NCBI RefSeq assembly: GCF_025960985.1
Contig: NZ_JAOQMX010000015.1
Location: 1 to 64,000, forward strand
Direction: 5' to 3'
Source of the DNA: Flavobacterium psychraerolatum
Lineage (GTDB): Bacteria; Bacteroidota; Bacteroidia; Flavobacteriales; Flavobacteriaceae
DNA length: 64,000 nucleotides
Position 1 is the first letter of the stretch; every line of letters begins with the position of its first letter. Shown here in pieces: positions 36,097 to 44,800 of the stretch. The translations under genes were made by a program, and so were the position numbers. A model generated the notes under the pieces. That model searched no databases, was not told the DNA's origin, and saw only the letters and a program-made list of their open reading frames with translations.

Positions 36097-36104
36097 CAAA
36101 TATA
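36097..36104 (-). promoter_or_regulatory. Putative -7 element (TATATTTG) of dapD
   Basis: On the minus strand TATATTTG precedes the dapD ATG by 19 bp. Confidence 0.55.
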
Positions 36105-36150
36105 CCATTTTTAACCAATAGCAAAAAAGATATAAATACTGAAAATGTTA

Positions 36151-36158
36151 TATATTTG
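36151..36158 (+). promoter_or_regulatory. Putative -7 element (TATATTTG) of the small gene and ruvX
   Basis: TATATTTG lies 19 bp before the ATG at 36178, divergent from the dapD element. It should drive the small gene and ruvX together. Confidence 0.55.
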
Positions 36159-36177
36159 TATAATAATGACATGAATT

Positions 36178-36333
36178 ATGGAAACTATTAGACGTGAATC
36201 TAATAAGCAAAATCTTAGAATTATTGGGTTCGTTTTTTTGGATGAATTGAAAATAGTTCAGGAAGATGTTGAATTTGATAAAAATAAAATAGTTACCGTG
36301 TTCGGTTTTGTAAAATACAAAGACTCCCTATAA
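36178..36333 (+). CDS. Small 51-residue protein abutting ruvX
   Basis: An ATG-to-TAA frame encodes a charged 51-residue protein beginning METIRRESNKQNLRIIGFVF. Its stop codon is immediately followed by the ruvX ATG, with no intervening base. A promoter element precedes it, and the codon pattern looks coding (alternating hydrophobic and charged residues, no Asn/Lys runs). It could be a small regulatory or chaperone-like partner, or only a translated leader for ruvX. No family was recognised. Confidence 0.55.
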   Translation: METIRRESNKQNLRIIGFVFLDELKIVQEDVEFDKNKIVTVFGFVKYKDSL

Positions 36334-36750
36334 ATGCCAAGAATTCTCTCCATAGACTACGGTCAAAAACGTACAGGAATTGCTGTTACAGATGAAATGC
36401 AAATTATCGCTTCGGGATTAACAACTATTCCGAGTGCTACAGCCATTGCTTTTTTGAAAGACTATTTTTCTAAAGAAAAGGTAGAACTCGTCCTTATCGG
36501 TGAGCCCAAACAAATGAACGGAACCCCCTCTGAAAGTGCCTCGATTATAAAGGGTTTTGTCACACACTTTACCAATCATTTTCCAGAGATGAAAGTAGTA
36601 CGTGTAGACGAGCGATTTACTTCAAAAATGGCATTTCAGACTATGATAGATAGCGGTTTAAAAAAGAAGCAAAGACAAAATAAAGCCTTGATTGATGAAA
36701 TTTCGGCAACAATTATGTTGCAAGACTATCTATCACGAAAAATGTTTTAA
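36334..36750 (+). CDS. ruvX: RuvX/YqgF family putative Holliday junction resolvase or pre-16S rRNA nuclease
   Basis: This 138-residue RNase H-like nuclease has ILSIDYGQKRTGIAVTD at the N-terminus (first catalytic Asp), LIGEPKQMNGTPSE near residue 52, VVRVDERFTSKMA near 88 and LIDEISATIMLQDYL at the end. The family processes the 5' end of 16S rRNA and has been proposed as a resolvase. It is directly coupled to the 51-residue gene upstream. Confidence 0.92.
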   Translation: MPRILSIDYGQKRTGIAVTDEMQIIASGLTTIPSATAIAFLKDYFSKEKVELVLIGEPKQMNGTPSESASIIKGFVTHFTNHFPEMKVVRVDERFTSKMAFQTMIDSGLKKKQRQNKALIDEISATIMLQDYLSRKMF

Positions 36751-36834
36751 TAATTCTATGTTAAAACAGTTAATGTCAGTGTTAAATGTAACTTTTTAGA
36801 CTTTAAATGGTGTTTTAATTCTAAGAATATAAAG

Positions 36835-36842
36835 TATCTTTG
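36835..36842 (+). promoter_or_regulatory. Putative -7 element (TATCTTTG) of mqo
   Basis: TATCTTTG lies 19 bp before the mqo ATG and fits the consensus exactly. Confidence 0.55.
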
Positions 36843-36861
36843 CGTTTTATAAAAAATTATT

Positions 36862-38355
36862 ATGTCTGATACAACCATACGTTCGAGTAGTGATGTAGTT
36901 CTAATAGGAGCTGGAATTATGAGTGCCACACTTGGCTTGATTCTAAAAGAATTACAACCAGAATTGACCATTGATATATACGAAAGATTAGACAATGCTG
37001 CTGCCGAAAGCTCTGATGCTTGGAACAATGCCGGAACAGGGCACTCTGCTTTTTGTGAATTAAATTATACACCAGAAGCTGAGGATGGGTCAATTAGTCC
37101 CAAAAAGGCGATTAGTATCGCTGAATCTTTTGAACTTTCGCGCCAGTTTTGGAGCTATTTGGTACAACAGGAAAAAATATCTTCTCCAGAACATTTTATA
37201 AAAAGAATTCCACATATCAGTTTTGTATGGGGAGATGAAAACGTAGCGTATTTAAAGAAACGTTTTGAAGCCCTACAAGCTAATCCATTATTTGCGGAGA
37301 TGATATATTCTACTGACTTTTCAGAGTTAGAAAAGTGGATGCCTCTTGTTATGGAAGGTAGAGATAAAAATGTACCAGTTGCAGCAACTTCAATGGCTAT
37401 TGGTACAGATGTTAACTTTGGTGTTTTAACTAGAGATATGTTTTCTAATCTAGCACAAATGGAGGGTGTGAATTTACATTTCCATTGTGAAGTACGTGAT
37501 TTAAAACAACGTGGTGACAAATCATGGCGTATCAAAATTACAGATCTTGCTACTAATCAAAAAAGAAAAGCATATACCAAATTTGTTTTTATTGGTGCCG
37601 GTGGAGGTTCATTACCATTATTAGAAAAAGCAGATATTCCAGAAGGAAAAGGTTTTGGAGGCTTTCCAGTAAGTGGACAATGGCTAAAATGTACTAATTC
37701 TGCTGTAATTGAACAACACGAATCAAAAGTATATGGAAAAGCAAGTGTGGGATCACCACCAATGTCTGTTCCTCATATTGATTCTAGAATGATTAATGGG
37801 AAAAAACAATTATTGTTTGGCCCTTTTGCTGGCTTTTCTACACGTTTCCTGAAAAATGGTAACTATTCTGATTTGCCAAAATCAATACAGCTCGATAACA
37901 TTATTCCAATGGTCATTGCTGGTGTGAAAAATATTCCTCTAACAAAATATTTAATTGAACAAGTAAGACAGTCTCCTGAAGATAGAATTGAGGCTTTGAG
38001 AGAATATGTTCCAGAAGCTAAATCTGAGGATTGGGTTATAGAACGTGCTGGACAAAGAGTTCAAGTAATTAAGAAAGACGAAAAAGAAGGTGGTAAATTA
38101 GAGTTCGGTACTGAAGTAATTACTTCCGAAGACGGAACTTTATCTGTTCTACTTGGAGCTTCTCCTGGAGCATCAACAGCAGTATCTATTATGCTGGATG
38201 TAATAGGAAGATGTTATAAGAAAGAATTGAATACAGCTGAATGGCAAGCTAAATTTAAAATGATGATTCCTTCTTACGGTCAAGAATTAAATGATAATCC
38301 TGAAATGTTAGAAAAAATTAGGAAAGAAACAACTACTGTTTTAAAACTAAACTAA
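36862..38355 (+). CDS. mqo: Malate:quinone oxidoreductase
   Basis: This 497-residue FAD enzyme of the membrane periphery oxidises malate to oxaloacetate and passes electrons to quinone. The N-terminal dinucleotide fold VVLIGAGIMSATLG, the ESSDAWNNAGTGHSAFCELNYT region (split here into recognisable blocks) and the C-terminal LGASPGASTAVSIML are hallmark sequences. It is a single-gene unit with its own promoter element and terminator. Confidence 0.95.
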   Translation: MSDTTIRSSSDVVLIGAGIMSATLGLILKELQPELTIDIYERLDNAAAESSDAWNNAGTGHSAFCELNYTPEAEDGSISPKKAISIAESFELSRQFWSYLVQQEKISSPEHFIKRIPHISFVWGDENVAYLKKRFEALQANPLFAEMIYSTDFSELEKWMPLVMEGRDKNVPVAATSMAIGTDVNFGVLTRDMFSNLAQMEGVNLHFHCEVRDLKQRGDKSWRIKITDLATNQKRKAYTKFVFIGAGGGSLPLLEKADIPEGKGFGGFPVSGQWLKCTNSAVIEQHESKVYGKASVGSPPMSVPHIDSRMINGKKQLLFGPFAGFSTRFLKNGNYSDLPKSIQLDNIIPMVIAGVKNIPLTKYLIEQVRQSPEDRIEALREYVPEAKSEDWVIERAGQRVQVIKKDEKEGGKLEFGTEVITSEDGTLSVLLGASPGASTAVSIMLDVIGRCYKKELNTAEWQAKFKMMIPSYGQELNDNPEMLEKIRKETTTVLKLN

Positions 38356-38377
38356 TTTTTGGGATATAAATAAAGGA

Positions 38378-38412
38378 AGAGGTTAACTAGTTAATAGTTA
38401 GCCTCTTTTTTT
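38378..38412 (+). terminator. Terminator of mqo
   Basis: The 12-bp stem (38378-38389 with 38395-38406) has one G-U pair and is followed by a run of T. Confidence 0.85.
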
Positions 38413-38476
38413 GTTCCATATTATCAAAGAGAGTGTTTTATGATAATGTTGTAAAGGGATTAATAAGGAACTTTTG

Positions 38477-40696
38477 TTATTGATTTTTTGCCAATAATTG
38501 CTTGGTTGTTTTTACAATGTTGTCAGATAGGTTGGTAAGCCATATGAGCTGTTCGATTACGAGTTGTACTTCTTGCATTTTATGGCGATAAGCTACTTCG
38601 CTAATATTTGATCCTTGGTTTAATTCTTTGGCGCGAATATTTCTTAATTCGGTAAAATTTCGTGATAATTCTTCTGGAGCAGTTAGCTCTGGGATTTTTG
38701 TATCATTTTTATTTAAAAGTAAAATGGCATAGTCGAGTTTCTTTGTGATTTGATTAATAGCATCATTAAATACATCAGAAGCATCAGTTGTTTTGTTGGA
38801 CTGAGTATAGGTTCCCAGTGAAGCTGCAGACGAAAGTAAAGCATTGCTTAAAACAGTCAACTTATAAAACAGTTGCAGATTATTTTGTTTTGATTTAGGC
38901 TCCTGAACCATTCTTTGGAAGGAGGCCATTAGGTTACCAACACCAATAAAAGCCTGATTTCTGGCCAAACGATAAGAAGTAGCTACTTCGCTTTTGCTAT
39001 TGTATAAAACCGAAAATTCTTTTAGATAGTTTCTATTGGCTTCAAGTGATTTCTCTAGGTACTCTGGAATATTTAAGAACTCCCAACTTGGCCATAAAAA
39101 ATAATTAGCCAAGATGGCTAGTGTAGCTCCAACAATGGTGTCAAGGATACGATATTGTATTAAATTTTCCATATTTGGAGATAAAATGGAAAAGATGAAA
39201 ATAACATACATAGTGATGAAAGTAGTACCAATTTTGTAGTTGGTAGGGTTAAATGAATAACCTAACAGCATGCATGCAATACAAAGTGTTCCTAAAATCG
39301 TGGAAGAAGGGGATAAATAAAGGATGGAGAAAGCAATTATTCCACCAATTATGGTTCCAATAAATCGATTGTAGGTTCGTTCTTTTGTTAATCCATAACC
39401 TGGTCGCATGATGACTACAATGGTTAGTAAAATCCAATAAACATTTTGAAAGGGTAATATTTTCCCAATAAAAAATCCAATTAAAATAGTGACTGTTATG
39501 CGTAGGGAATGTCTAAATATCGTTGATGAAAATCGAAAATTCTCTACTAATGTGTTTATTGGATAATAGTGATGTTGTATAAGTTTTTCTAACTCTTTAT
39601 CTCTTCCTTTTAAATCCTTGATGTGTACGTTTGCTGTAAATGCTCGTTCTAGTATTTTGATTTTTTCCACCTGTTTTTCGGCATAATTAAGCATAGTACT
39701 AAGCATTAAGACACCTTCAATGGAATTCAACTCTCCTAGTGCAGATTTGTAGGATGCGATAGCATTTTCAAGCCCGTGTAGGCTGTCTATTAAGTTATGT
39801 TGAGAGGAATAGGGCTTTTTGTCTAAAATACTTTTTGAAAGTTGCTTTAATGTTTTAGCAAGGTTGTAAGCAAGGTTTTGATAAGTTCGTAAAACAATAG
39901 GGTGGTCATCAAATTTTTGATGTAATTTATTGTGGTCGAAAGAGGTTGAAATAGCCAATTCCATAATTTCAACCAATGACATAAAGGATAATAGCATTTT
40001 CCTATTTTGGTTCGAAGAACCGTAATTTGTTCTATTTCGAACTAAAATTTCTCTAATGTTTTCATGTATGGCATTGAGTTCAACTTGTAGGTTTAATTGT
40101 TTCTTGGTGATTTCTTTCCTGTCTGAATTTATTTCCCATAGATCACCTCTTAATTTTAAGTATTTTGAGGTCAGTTTCATACAATCGGCTATTTGTAATT
40201 CTATATAGCGATTGGGTTTGATGTAATGAAATAATATGGAAACAAAAAGGTAAAAAAAGCCGCCAATTAATAAAAGGCCAGAATGTTTAAAGATTTCTAT
40301 ACCGGTATTAATATGTGCAAAAGCAATAGATATCGCTACTAAGGATGAAAAAGCGACCATAGTAGCACGCTGATCGTATGCGGCAATCATTGAGATCATA
40401 AATAAAATGATAGCCAAGGTGGGATAAAATATCCAGGGATAAGGATAAGTTAAGTTAATCAGTAGTGTAATGCCAGATATGATCAGGCTAGAGGCTATGA
40501 GTCCATTAATTTTGTGCTTTAAGATACTAGGTACGTCACTAGGAAATACAAAAAAGGCACCTAATGCAATAGTGATTCCGGTACCGATAGCGTCTAAATA
40601 TGAAAATAGTAATACAGGTAATACACCTGCAATAGTTATTTTTAATGCATTTGTAAATTCGGTACTTTCTGTGAATTTCTGGATGTTTGCAATCAT
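38477..40696 (-). CDS. FUSC-family (YccS/YhfK-like) membrane protein
   Basis: The 739 residues from the ATG at 40696 show the duplicated FUSC layout: an N-terminal membrane bundle (about 15-160), a long cytoplasmic helical region (about 165-385), a second bundle (about 390-510) and a C-terminal helical domain. The second bundle carries VYWILLTIVVIMRPGYGLT. The family includes aromatic-acid and fusaric-acid efflux components; the substrate here is unknown. A TACTTTTG element overlaps the alternative ATG at 40714, so the start six codons further in is preferred. Confidence 0.85.
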   Translation of the reverse strand: MIANIQKFTESTEFTNALKITIAGVLPVLLFSYLDAIGTGITIALGAFFVFPSDVPSILKHKINGLIASSLIISGITLLINLTYPYPWIFYPTLAIILFMISMIAAYDQRATMVAFSSLVAISIAFAHINTGIEIFKHSGLLLIGGFFYLFVSILFHYIKPNRYIELQIADCMKLTSKYLKLRGDLWEINSDRKEITKKQLNLQVELNAIHENIREILVRNRTNYGSSNQNRKMLLSFMSLVEIMELAISTSFDHNKLHQKFDDHPIVLRTYQNLAYNLAKTLKQLSKSILDKKPYSSQHNLIDSLHGLENAIASYKSALGELNSIEGVLMLSTMLNYAEKQVEKIKILERAFTANVHIKDLKGRDKELEKLIQHHYYPINTLVENFRFSSTIFRHSLRITVTILIGFFIGKILPFQNVYWILLTIVVIMRPGYGLTKERTYNRFIGTIIGGIIAFSILYLSPSSTILGTLCIACMLLGYSFNPTNYKIGTTFITMYVIFIFSILSPNMENLIQYRILDTIVGATLAILANYFLWPSWEFLNIPEYLEKSLEANRNYLKEFSVLYNSKSEVATSYRLARNQAFIGVGNLMASFQRMVQEPKSKQNNLQLFYKLTVLSNALLSSAASLGTYTQSNKTTDASDVFNDAINQITKKLDYAILLLNKNDTKIPELTAPEELSRNFTELRNIRAKELNQGSNISEVAYRHKMQEVQLVIEQLIWLTNLSDNIVKTTKQLLAKNQ

Positions 40697-40713
40697 ATAG
40701 TTTAGGTTACTCA

Positions 40714-40721
40714 CAAAAGTA
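40714..40721 (-). promoter_or_regulatory. Putative -7 element (TACTTTTG) of the FUSC gene
   Basis: TACTTTTG on the minus strand ends 17 bp before the ATG at 40696 and argues against the start at 40714. Confidence 0.4.
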
Positions 40722-40825
40722 TGAATTGTAAAATAGAATCTTCAAATAATTCCTATTTGAAATTAGATAATACGTTAAAAAATATCATTTGTATCGATCA
40801 GCTTAGTCCTTGTCTATTTTTTTAC

Positions 40826-40833
40826 TATTTTTG
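40826..40833 (+). promoter_or_regulatory. Putative -7 element (TATTTTTG) of def
   Basis: TATTTTTG lies 65 bp before the def ATG and probably drives def and the DUF5606 gene. Confidence 0.5.
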
Positions 40834-40898
40834 CCATTCGTGCTAAAATTTAGAAATGGAAATTCTAAATAAATCGATGAATACTAAATTAAAGAACA

Positions 40899-41486
40899 AT
40901 GATTTTACCAATTATAGGATACGGAGATCCAGTTTTACGCAAAGTTGGGGTGGAGATAACGCCCGAACATCCTAATTTGAAAGAAACGATCGAAAATATG
41001 TACGAAACGATGTATAATGCATCTGGAGTAGGTTTAGCAGCGCCTCAAGTAGCCTTGGCATTGCGAATGTTTGTTATCGATACAACCCCTTTTAGTGACG
41101 ACGAAGAACTTGGAGATGCTGAACAAAAGAAAATGAACGGTTTCAAGAAAACGTTTATCAATGCCAAAATGATTGCCGAAGAAGGTGAAGAATGGGTGTT
41201 TAATGAAGGTTGTTTGAGTATTCCTGATGTACGTGAAGATGTGTACAGAAAAGAAAGAATCACAATCGAATATTGCGAAGAGGATTTTATAATGAAAACG
41301 GAAGTTTTTGACGGTTTGATTGCTAGAGTAATTCAGCATGAATACGATCATATAGAAGGGATTCTTTTTACAGATAAAATATCATCTCTAAAGAAGCGCT
41401 TAATTCAGAAAAAATTAAAAAATATTTTAGAAGGAAAATCGCTACAGGATTACCGAATGAAATTTTTTGGTAAAAAAGGGAGGTAG
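40899..41486 (+). CDS. def: Peptide deformylase
   Basis: This 195-residue metalloenzyme removes the formyl group from nascent N-termini. All three motifs are present: GVGLAAPQV near residue 45, EGCLSIP (metal Cys) near 104, and QHEYDHIEG (two metal His and catalytic Glu-type context) near 146. An acidic insert (TPFSDDEELGDAEQ) after the first motif is longer than in E. coli Def, which is usual for Bacteroidota. It is followed by the DUF5606 gene after 52 bp. Confidence 0.95.
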   Translation: MILPIIGYGDPVLRKVGVEITPEHPNLKETIENMYETMYNASGVGLAAPQVALALRMFVIDTTPFSDDEELGDAEQKKMNGFKKTFINAKMIAEEGEEWVFNEGCLSIPDVREDVYRKERITIEYCEEDFIMKTEVFDGLIARVIQHEYDHIEGILFTDKISSLKKRLIQKKLKNILEGKSLQDYRMKFFGKKGR

Positions 41487-41538
41487 ACTTTCGATTTAGA
41501 GACATAAAAAAATATAATAAAAAGTAAAAAATATTAAA

Positions 41539-41979
41539 ATGAATTTAGAAAAAGTTTTATCTATTTCTGGTAAGCCAGGTTTATATGTTTTAAGAGTACA
41601 AACTCGTACCGGATTTGTAGCTGAATCATTGTCAGACGGTAAGAAAATCACAGTAAATTTAAAGAGTAATGTGAGTTTGTTGTCTGAGATTTCAATTTAT
41701 ACTTACGATGGAGAGAAACCGTTAACTGAAATTATGAATAACATTGCTGTAAAACATAACTACGAGCAAGCGATATCTCATAAAGAGGATAATGAAACTT
41801 TGCTAGCATATTTAAGAGAGGTTATGCCGGATTATGATGAAGATAGAGTTTATGCTTCTGATGTTAAAAAAATCCTCAACTGGTATAATACTTTGCAAGC
41901 AAAAGGAATGGCAGTAGAAACTCCAGCTGAAGAAACTGAAGCCGTTGTTGCAGAAACTGTAGAAGGGGTTAAAGAGTAA
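41539..41979 (+). CDS. DUF5606 domain protein
   Basis: The protein has 146 residues. The N-terminal NLEKVLSISGKPGLYVL and the middle YTYDGEKPL and AVKHNYEQAISHKEDN blocks match DUF5606, a Bacteroidota-specific family. The N-terminal part looks like a small beta domain, followed by helices and an acidic Glu/Ala/Val-rich tail (about 122-146). It is a soluble cytoplasmic protein of unknown function, conserved beside def and mazG, which hints at a link to translation or nucleotide metabolism. Confidence 0.85.
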   Translation: MNLEKVLSISGKPGLYVLRVQTRTGFVAESLSDGKKITVNLKSNVSLLSEISIYTYDGEKPLTEIMNNIAVKHNYEQAISHKEDNETLLAYLREVMPDYDEDRVYASDVKKILNWYNTLQAKGMAVETPAEETEAVVAETVEGVKE

Positions 41980-42000
41980 TTTCTCTCTATATATAAATAC

Positions 42001-42038
42001 ATCCTGCAATCTTTAATGGAGATTGCGGGATTTATTAT
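42001..42038 (+). terminator. Terminator after the DUF5606 gene
   Basis: The 12-bp stem (42001-42012 with 42020-42031, one G-U pair) is followed by TTATTATTTTT. The longest mazG frame would start inside it. Confidence 0.75.
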
Positions 42039-42088
42039 TTTTACACCCTAAGCTCATCGACTTACTAATGATTAAAAAACTATTTCCA

Positions 42089-42862
42089 ATGAATTCGAGA
42101 GAAAACCAATTACAAGCTTTTGATAGATTATTGACTATCATGGATGAATTACGTGAGCAATGCCCATGGGATAAGAAACAAACCATGCAAACCTTACGTC
42201 ATTTGACCATCGAGGAAACGTATGAGTTGGGTGATGCTATTTTGGATAGTGATTTGGTTGAAGTCAAAAAAGAATTGGGTGACTTATTGTTGCATATTGT
42301 TTTTTATGCTAAAATAGGAAGTGAAACTAATGACTTTGATATTGCCAATGTTTGTAATGAGATATGTGATAAATTGATTCATCGCCATCCACATATTTAT
42401 AGTGATACAGTGGTTAAAGATGAAGAAGAAGTAAAGCAGAATTGGGAAAAGTTGAAACTAAAGGAAGGTCGAAAATCAGTTTTGGAAGGCGTACCAAAAA
42501 GTTTACCAGCCTTGGTGAAAGCAGGACGTATTCAGGACAAAGTTAAAGCAGTAGGGTTTGATTGGGATGAACCACACCAGGTTTGGGATAAAGTAAAAGA
42601 GGAGCTTGAAGAATTGCAGGTCGAGGTGAAAGCAGGGGATCAAGACAAAATGGAAGCCGAATTTGGAGATGTTTTGTTCTCTATGATTAACTATGCTCGT
42701 TTTTTGAATATCAATCCTGAGGACGCTTTAGAAAGGACAAATAAAAAATTCATCAAACGCTTTCAGTATTTGGAAAGTAAAGCAGGGGAGTTAGGAAAAC
42801 CATTAATGGATATGACTTTGGCCGAAATGGATGTATTCTGGAATGAAGCCAAAAAACAGTAG
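42089..42862 (+). CDS. mazG: Nucleoside triphosphate pyrophosphohydrolase MazG
   Basis: The 257 residues from the ATG at 42089 (MNSRENQLQAFDRLL) match the usual MazG length and start. ATG 42068 is the alternative, and 42023 lies within the preceding terminator. The protein has two tandem MazG domains. The first carries CPWDKKQT, EETYELGDAI and VKKELGDLLLH; the second carries ELEELQVEV and AEFGDVLFSMIN. It hydrolyses (d)NTPs to monophosphates, removing damaged nucleotides and tempering ppGpp-related responses. Confidence 0.92.
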   Translation: MNSRENQLQAFDRLLTIMDELREQCPWDKKQTMQTLRHLTIEETYELGDAILDSDLVEVKKELGDLLLHIVFYAKIGSETNDFDIANVCNEICDKLIHRHPHIYSDTVVKDEEEVKQNWEKLKLKEGRKSVLEGVPKSLPALVKAGRIQDKVKAVGFDWDEPHQVWDKVKEELEELQVEVKAGDQDKMEAEFGDVLFSMINYARFLNINPEDALERTNKKFIKRFQYLESKAGELGKPLMDMTLAEMDVFWNEAKKQ

Positions 42863-42895
42863 TTTTAATAAGTTGAATTTCAAAAGAAAAGAAAA

Positions 42896-43681
42896 TTGTT
42901 GAATTATACAATATACGAAAACAAGCATTCGCTGCTGTGGGTAACTTTTATTCATGGGGCAGGAGGAAGCTCGGCTATATGGTACAAACAAATACGAGAT
43001 TTTCAAAGGGAGTTTAATGTTTTGCTGATAGACTTGCGTGGGCATGGGAGCTCCAAAACAAATGCAAAAACAATAGCAAAATTTAAGTACAATTTCCCCG
43101 ATTTGGCTAATGATATCTTACCGGTTTTGGACTCGCTTAATATTAAGAAATCTCATTTTATAGGTATTTCCTTAGGGACTATTTTGATTCGGCAGTTGGC
43201 AGAAATGTATCCAGAACGAATCCATAGTATGGTTATGGGAGGTGCTATATTAAAAATGAATTTCCGATCGCAAATTTTAATGAAGCTTGGTAATTTGTTC
43301 AAGTATGTTTTGCCTTATTTAGTGCTGTATCGTTTGTTTGCCTTTATTATCATGCCCAAAAAAAATCATAAAAAGTCAAGATTACTTTTTATAAACGAGG
43401 CTAAAAAATTATACCAAAAAGAATTTATAAAATGGTTCAAACTCACGGCGGAGATCAATCCGTTGTTGAAGTATTTTAGGCAAATAGAATTGAACATACC
43501 TACGTTGTATGTCATGGGTGAGGAGGATTATATGTTTTTACCATCTGTGCGTATTGTGGTACAGAGTCATGCAAAAACGGCGACCTTGGTCGTTTTACCA
43601 AAGACAGGACATGTGGTTAATGTAGAACGACCAGTTGTTTTTAATACCGTAGTACTATCTTATCTTAAAAAATTAGCCTAA
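42896..43681 (+). CDS. Alpha/beta hydrolase with TTG start
   Basis: This 261-residue alpha/beta hydrolase has the oxyanion block FIHGAGGSSAIWYKQ near residue 18, DLRGHGSS near 45, the nucleophile elbow GISLGT near 90, and the catalytic His in TGHVVNVERP near 240. There is no ATG near the N-terminus; two consecutive TTG codons at 42896 and 42899 give the only sensible start. The substrate is unknown. Its stop codon overlaps the A-tract of the convergent small RNA unit at 43681. Confidence 0.83.
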   Translation: MLNYTIYENKHSLLWVTFIHGAGGSSAIWYKQIRDFQREFNVLLIDLRGHGSSKTNAKTIAKFKYNFPDLANDILPVLDSLNIKKSHFIGISLGTILIRQLAEMYPERIHSMVMGGAILKMNFRSQILMKLGNLFKYVLPYLVLYRLFAFIIMPKKNHKKSRLLFINEAKKLYQKEFIKWFKLTAEINPLLKYFRQIELNIPTLYVMGEEDYMFLPSVRIVVQSHAKTATLVVLPKTGHVVNVERPVVFNTVVLSYLKKLA

Positions 43682-43757
43682 AAAAATGCCGCCATTCAAA
43701 GAATAGCGGCATACTTTTAACTAACCAAAACCAAATAATAAATAACCAGTTTATTAC
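43681..43757 (-). ncRNA. Candidate small RNA, copy 1
   Basis: On the minus strand this unit has a box TTTTTAACAGCA (43788-43799), exactly 18 nt, CATCTTTG (43762-43769), a leader shared almost base for base with two other copies, a hairpin (43686-43712, ATGCC/GGCAT outer pairs) and a run of six T. It faces the end of the alpha/beta hydrolase gene. No minus-strand gene follows for over 2.9 kb, so it cannot be an mRNA leader. See the copies at 50312 and 50798. Confidence 0.7.
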
Positions 43758-43832
43758 ATTACAAAGATGCTTCAAAAAGAGGTGTGCTGCTGTTAAAAAT
43801 TAGTTAGTATTGTGTTGTTTTAACGTTAATAA

Positions 43833-44789
43833 TTAGTTTATTTTGGTACTAAATAAGCTGGCTGCAATATAAGTTGTTGACTCGCAACTAAGGTATAGTT
43901 CAGTGTCATTTTTAAAGGCAATTCCTTCTGTTTGCCAATCATTGTTATTGTTTCCTATTTCGATTCTCTTGTTTGTACCAGAAAAGAAATTATCACTAGT
44001 GAAATTATTAAGTAAATAAATAAAAGAGGTTCTGTGTGAGGATTGGTATCCTATCAAGGCTATTTGTTGGGTTGCGGGGTTATAATCTGCTCCAGTAATG
44101 AGACCTTTTACATCAAATGATGTATAGGCAGTGATAACATAACTACCAGGTGTTTTTGGTAATTTGTAAACTCTAGTTTGGAAGTCACCTCTATCTTTGG
44201 TAAATAAATATAAATTTTCATCCACAGAAAGTATCGATTCACAATCAAAGTTGTGAGTGTTGGAGGACACAAAACTAGTTTGTTCAGAATAAGAGAATTT
44301 AATTTCTTCAGCATTTACTGTAACTGCTGCATCATTATTATTGATAAATTGATTTTTAGCTATTTTTAAAACTCTTAAATCAGTTCTAATTCCATCATTA
44401 TTTCCAGCATCTTCTAGGTATAAAAAGTTAGCATCTGTTGTAATGTCTTCCCAGTCAATGTTTTTGAAACCATTTATAGTAATTACTTGAATTATTTTTC
44501 CATTTGTAGGATCTACTTTGTATACTAAATTTGAGTTTCCCGAATCATTGTGTGTCCAGATAAATCCGTCAGTAAATACAATTCCTGATGATTCTTTTGC
44601 TAATGGTGTTAGCGAACCAATTACAGATATGTTCTTATTAGCTAATTCATTTATAGCGGGGTTGACAGTGTTTACAATTGGTGATTGTACTTCGGGTACG
44701 CTATTGACTTTGTCATTATTACTACAGCTGAAGGCTAAGGCGCAAAGTATGAGTTTAATGGAGCTCTTAAGCCAATTGTTATTTTTCAT
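43833..44789 (-). CDS. Lipoprotein, beta-propeller-like
   Basis: This 318-residue protein has a signal peptide with lipobox AFSCS (Cys near residue 22), so it should be a lipidated envelope protein. The body is rich in repeated beta-strand blocks (SGIVFTDGFIWTHNDSG, YKVDPTNGKIIQVI, DWEDITTD, DCESI, TEGIAFKNDTELYLSCE) resembling propeller proteins of the SdiA-regulated/phytase-like type. It is the last gene of the TonB/phosphoesterase cluster, 11 bp after the phosphoesterase. A role in phosphorylated-substrate processing is inference. Confidence 0.7.
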   Translation of the reverse strand: MKNNNWLKSSIKLILCALAFSCSNNDKVNSVPEVQSPIVNTVNPAINELANKNISVIGSLTPLAKESSGIVFTDGFIWTHNDSGNSNLVYKVDPTNGKIIQVITINGFKNIDWEDITTDANFLYLEDAGNNDGIRTDLRVLKIAKNQFINNNDAAVTVNAEEIKFSYSEQTSFVSSNTHNFDCESILSVDENLYLFTKDRGDFQTRVYKLPKTPGSYVITAYTSFDVKGLITGADYNPATQQIALIGYQSSHRTSFIYLLNNFTSDNFFSGTNKRIEIGNNNNDWQTEGIAFKNDTELYLSCESTTYIAASLFSTKIN

Positions 44790-44800
44790 AGTTAACTACT

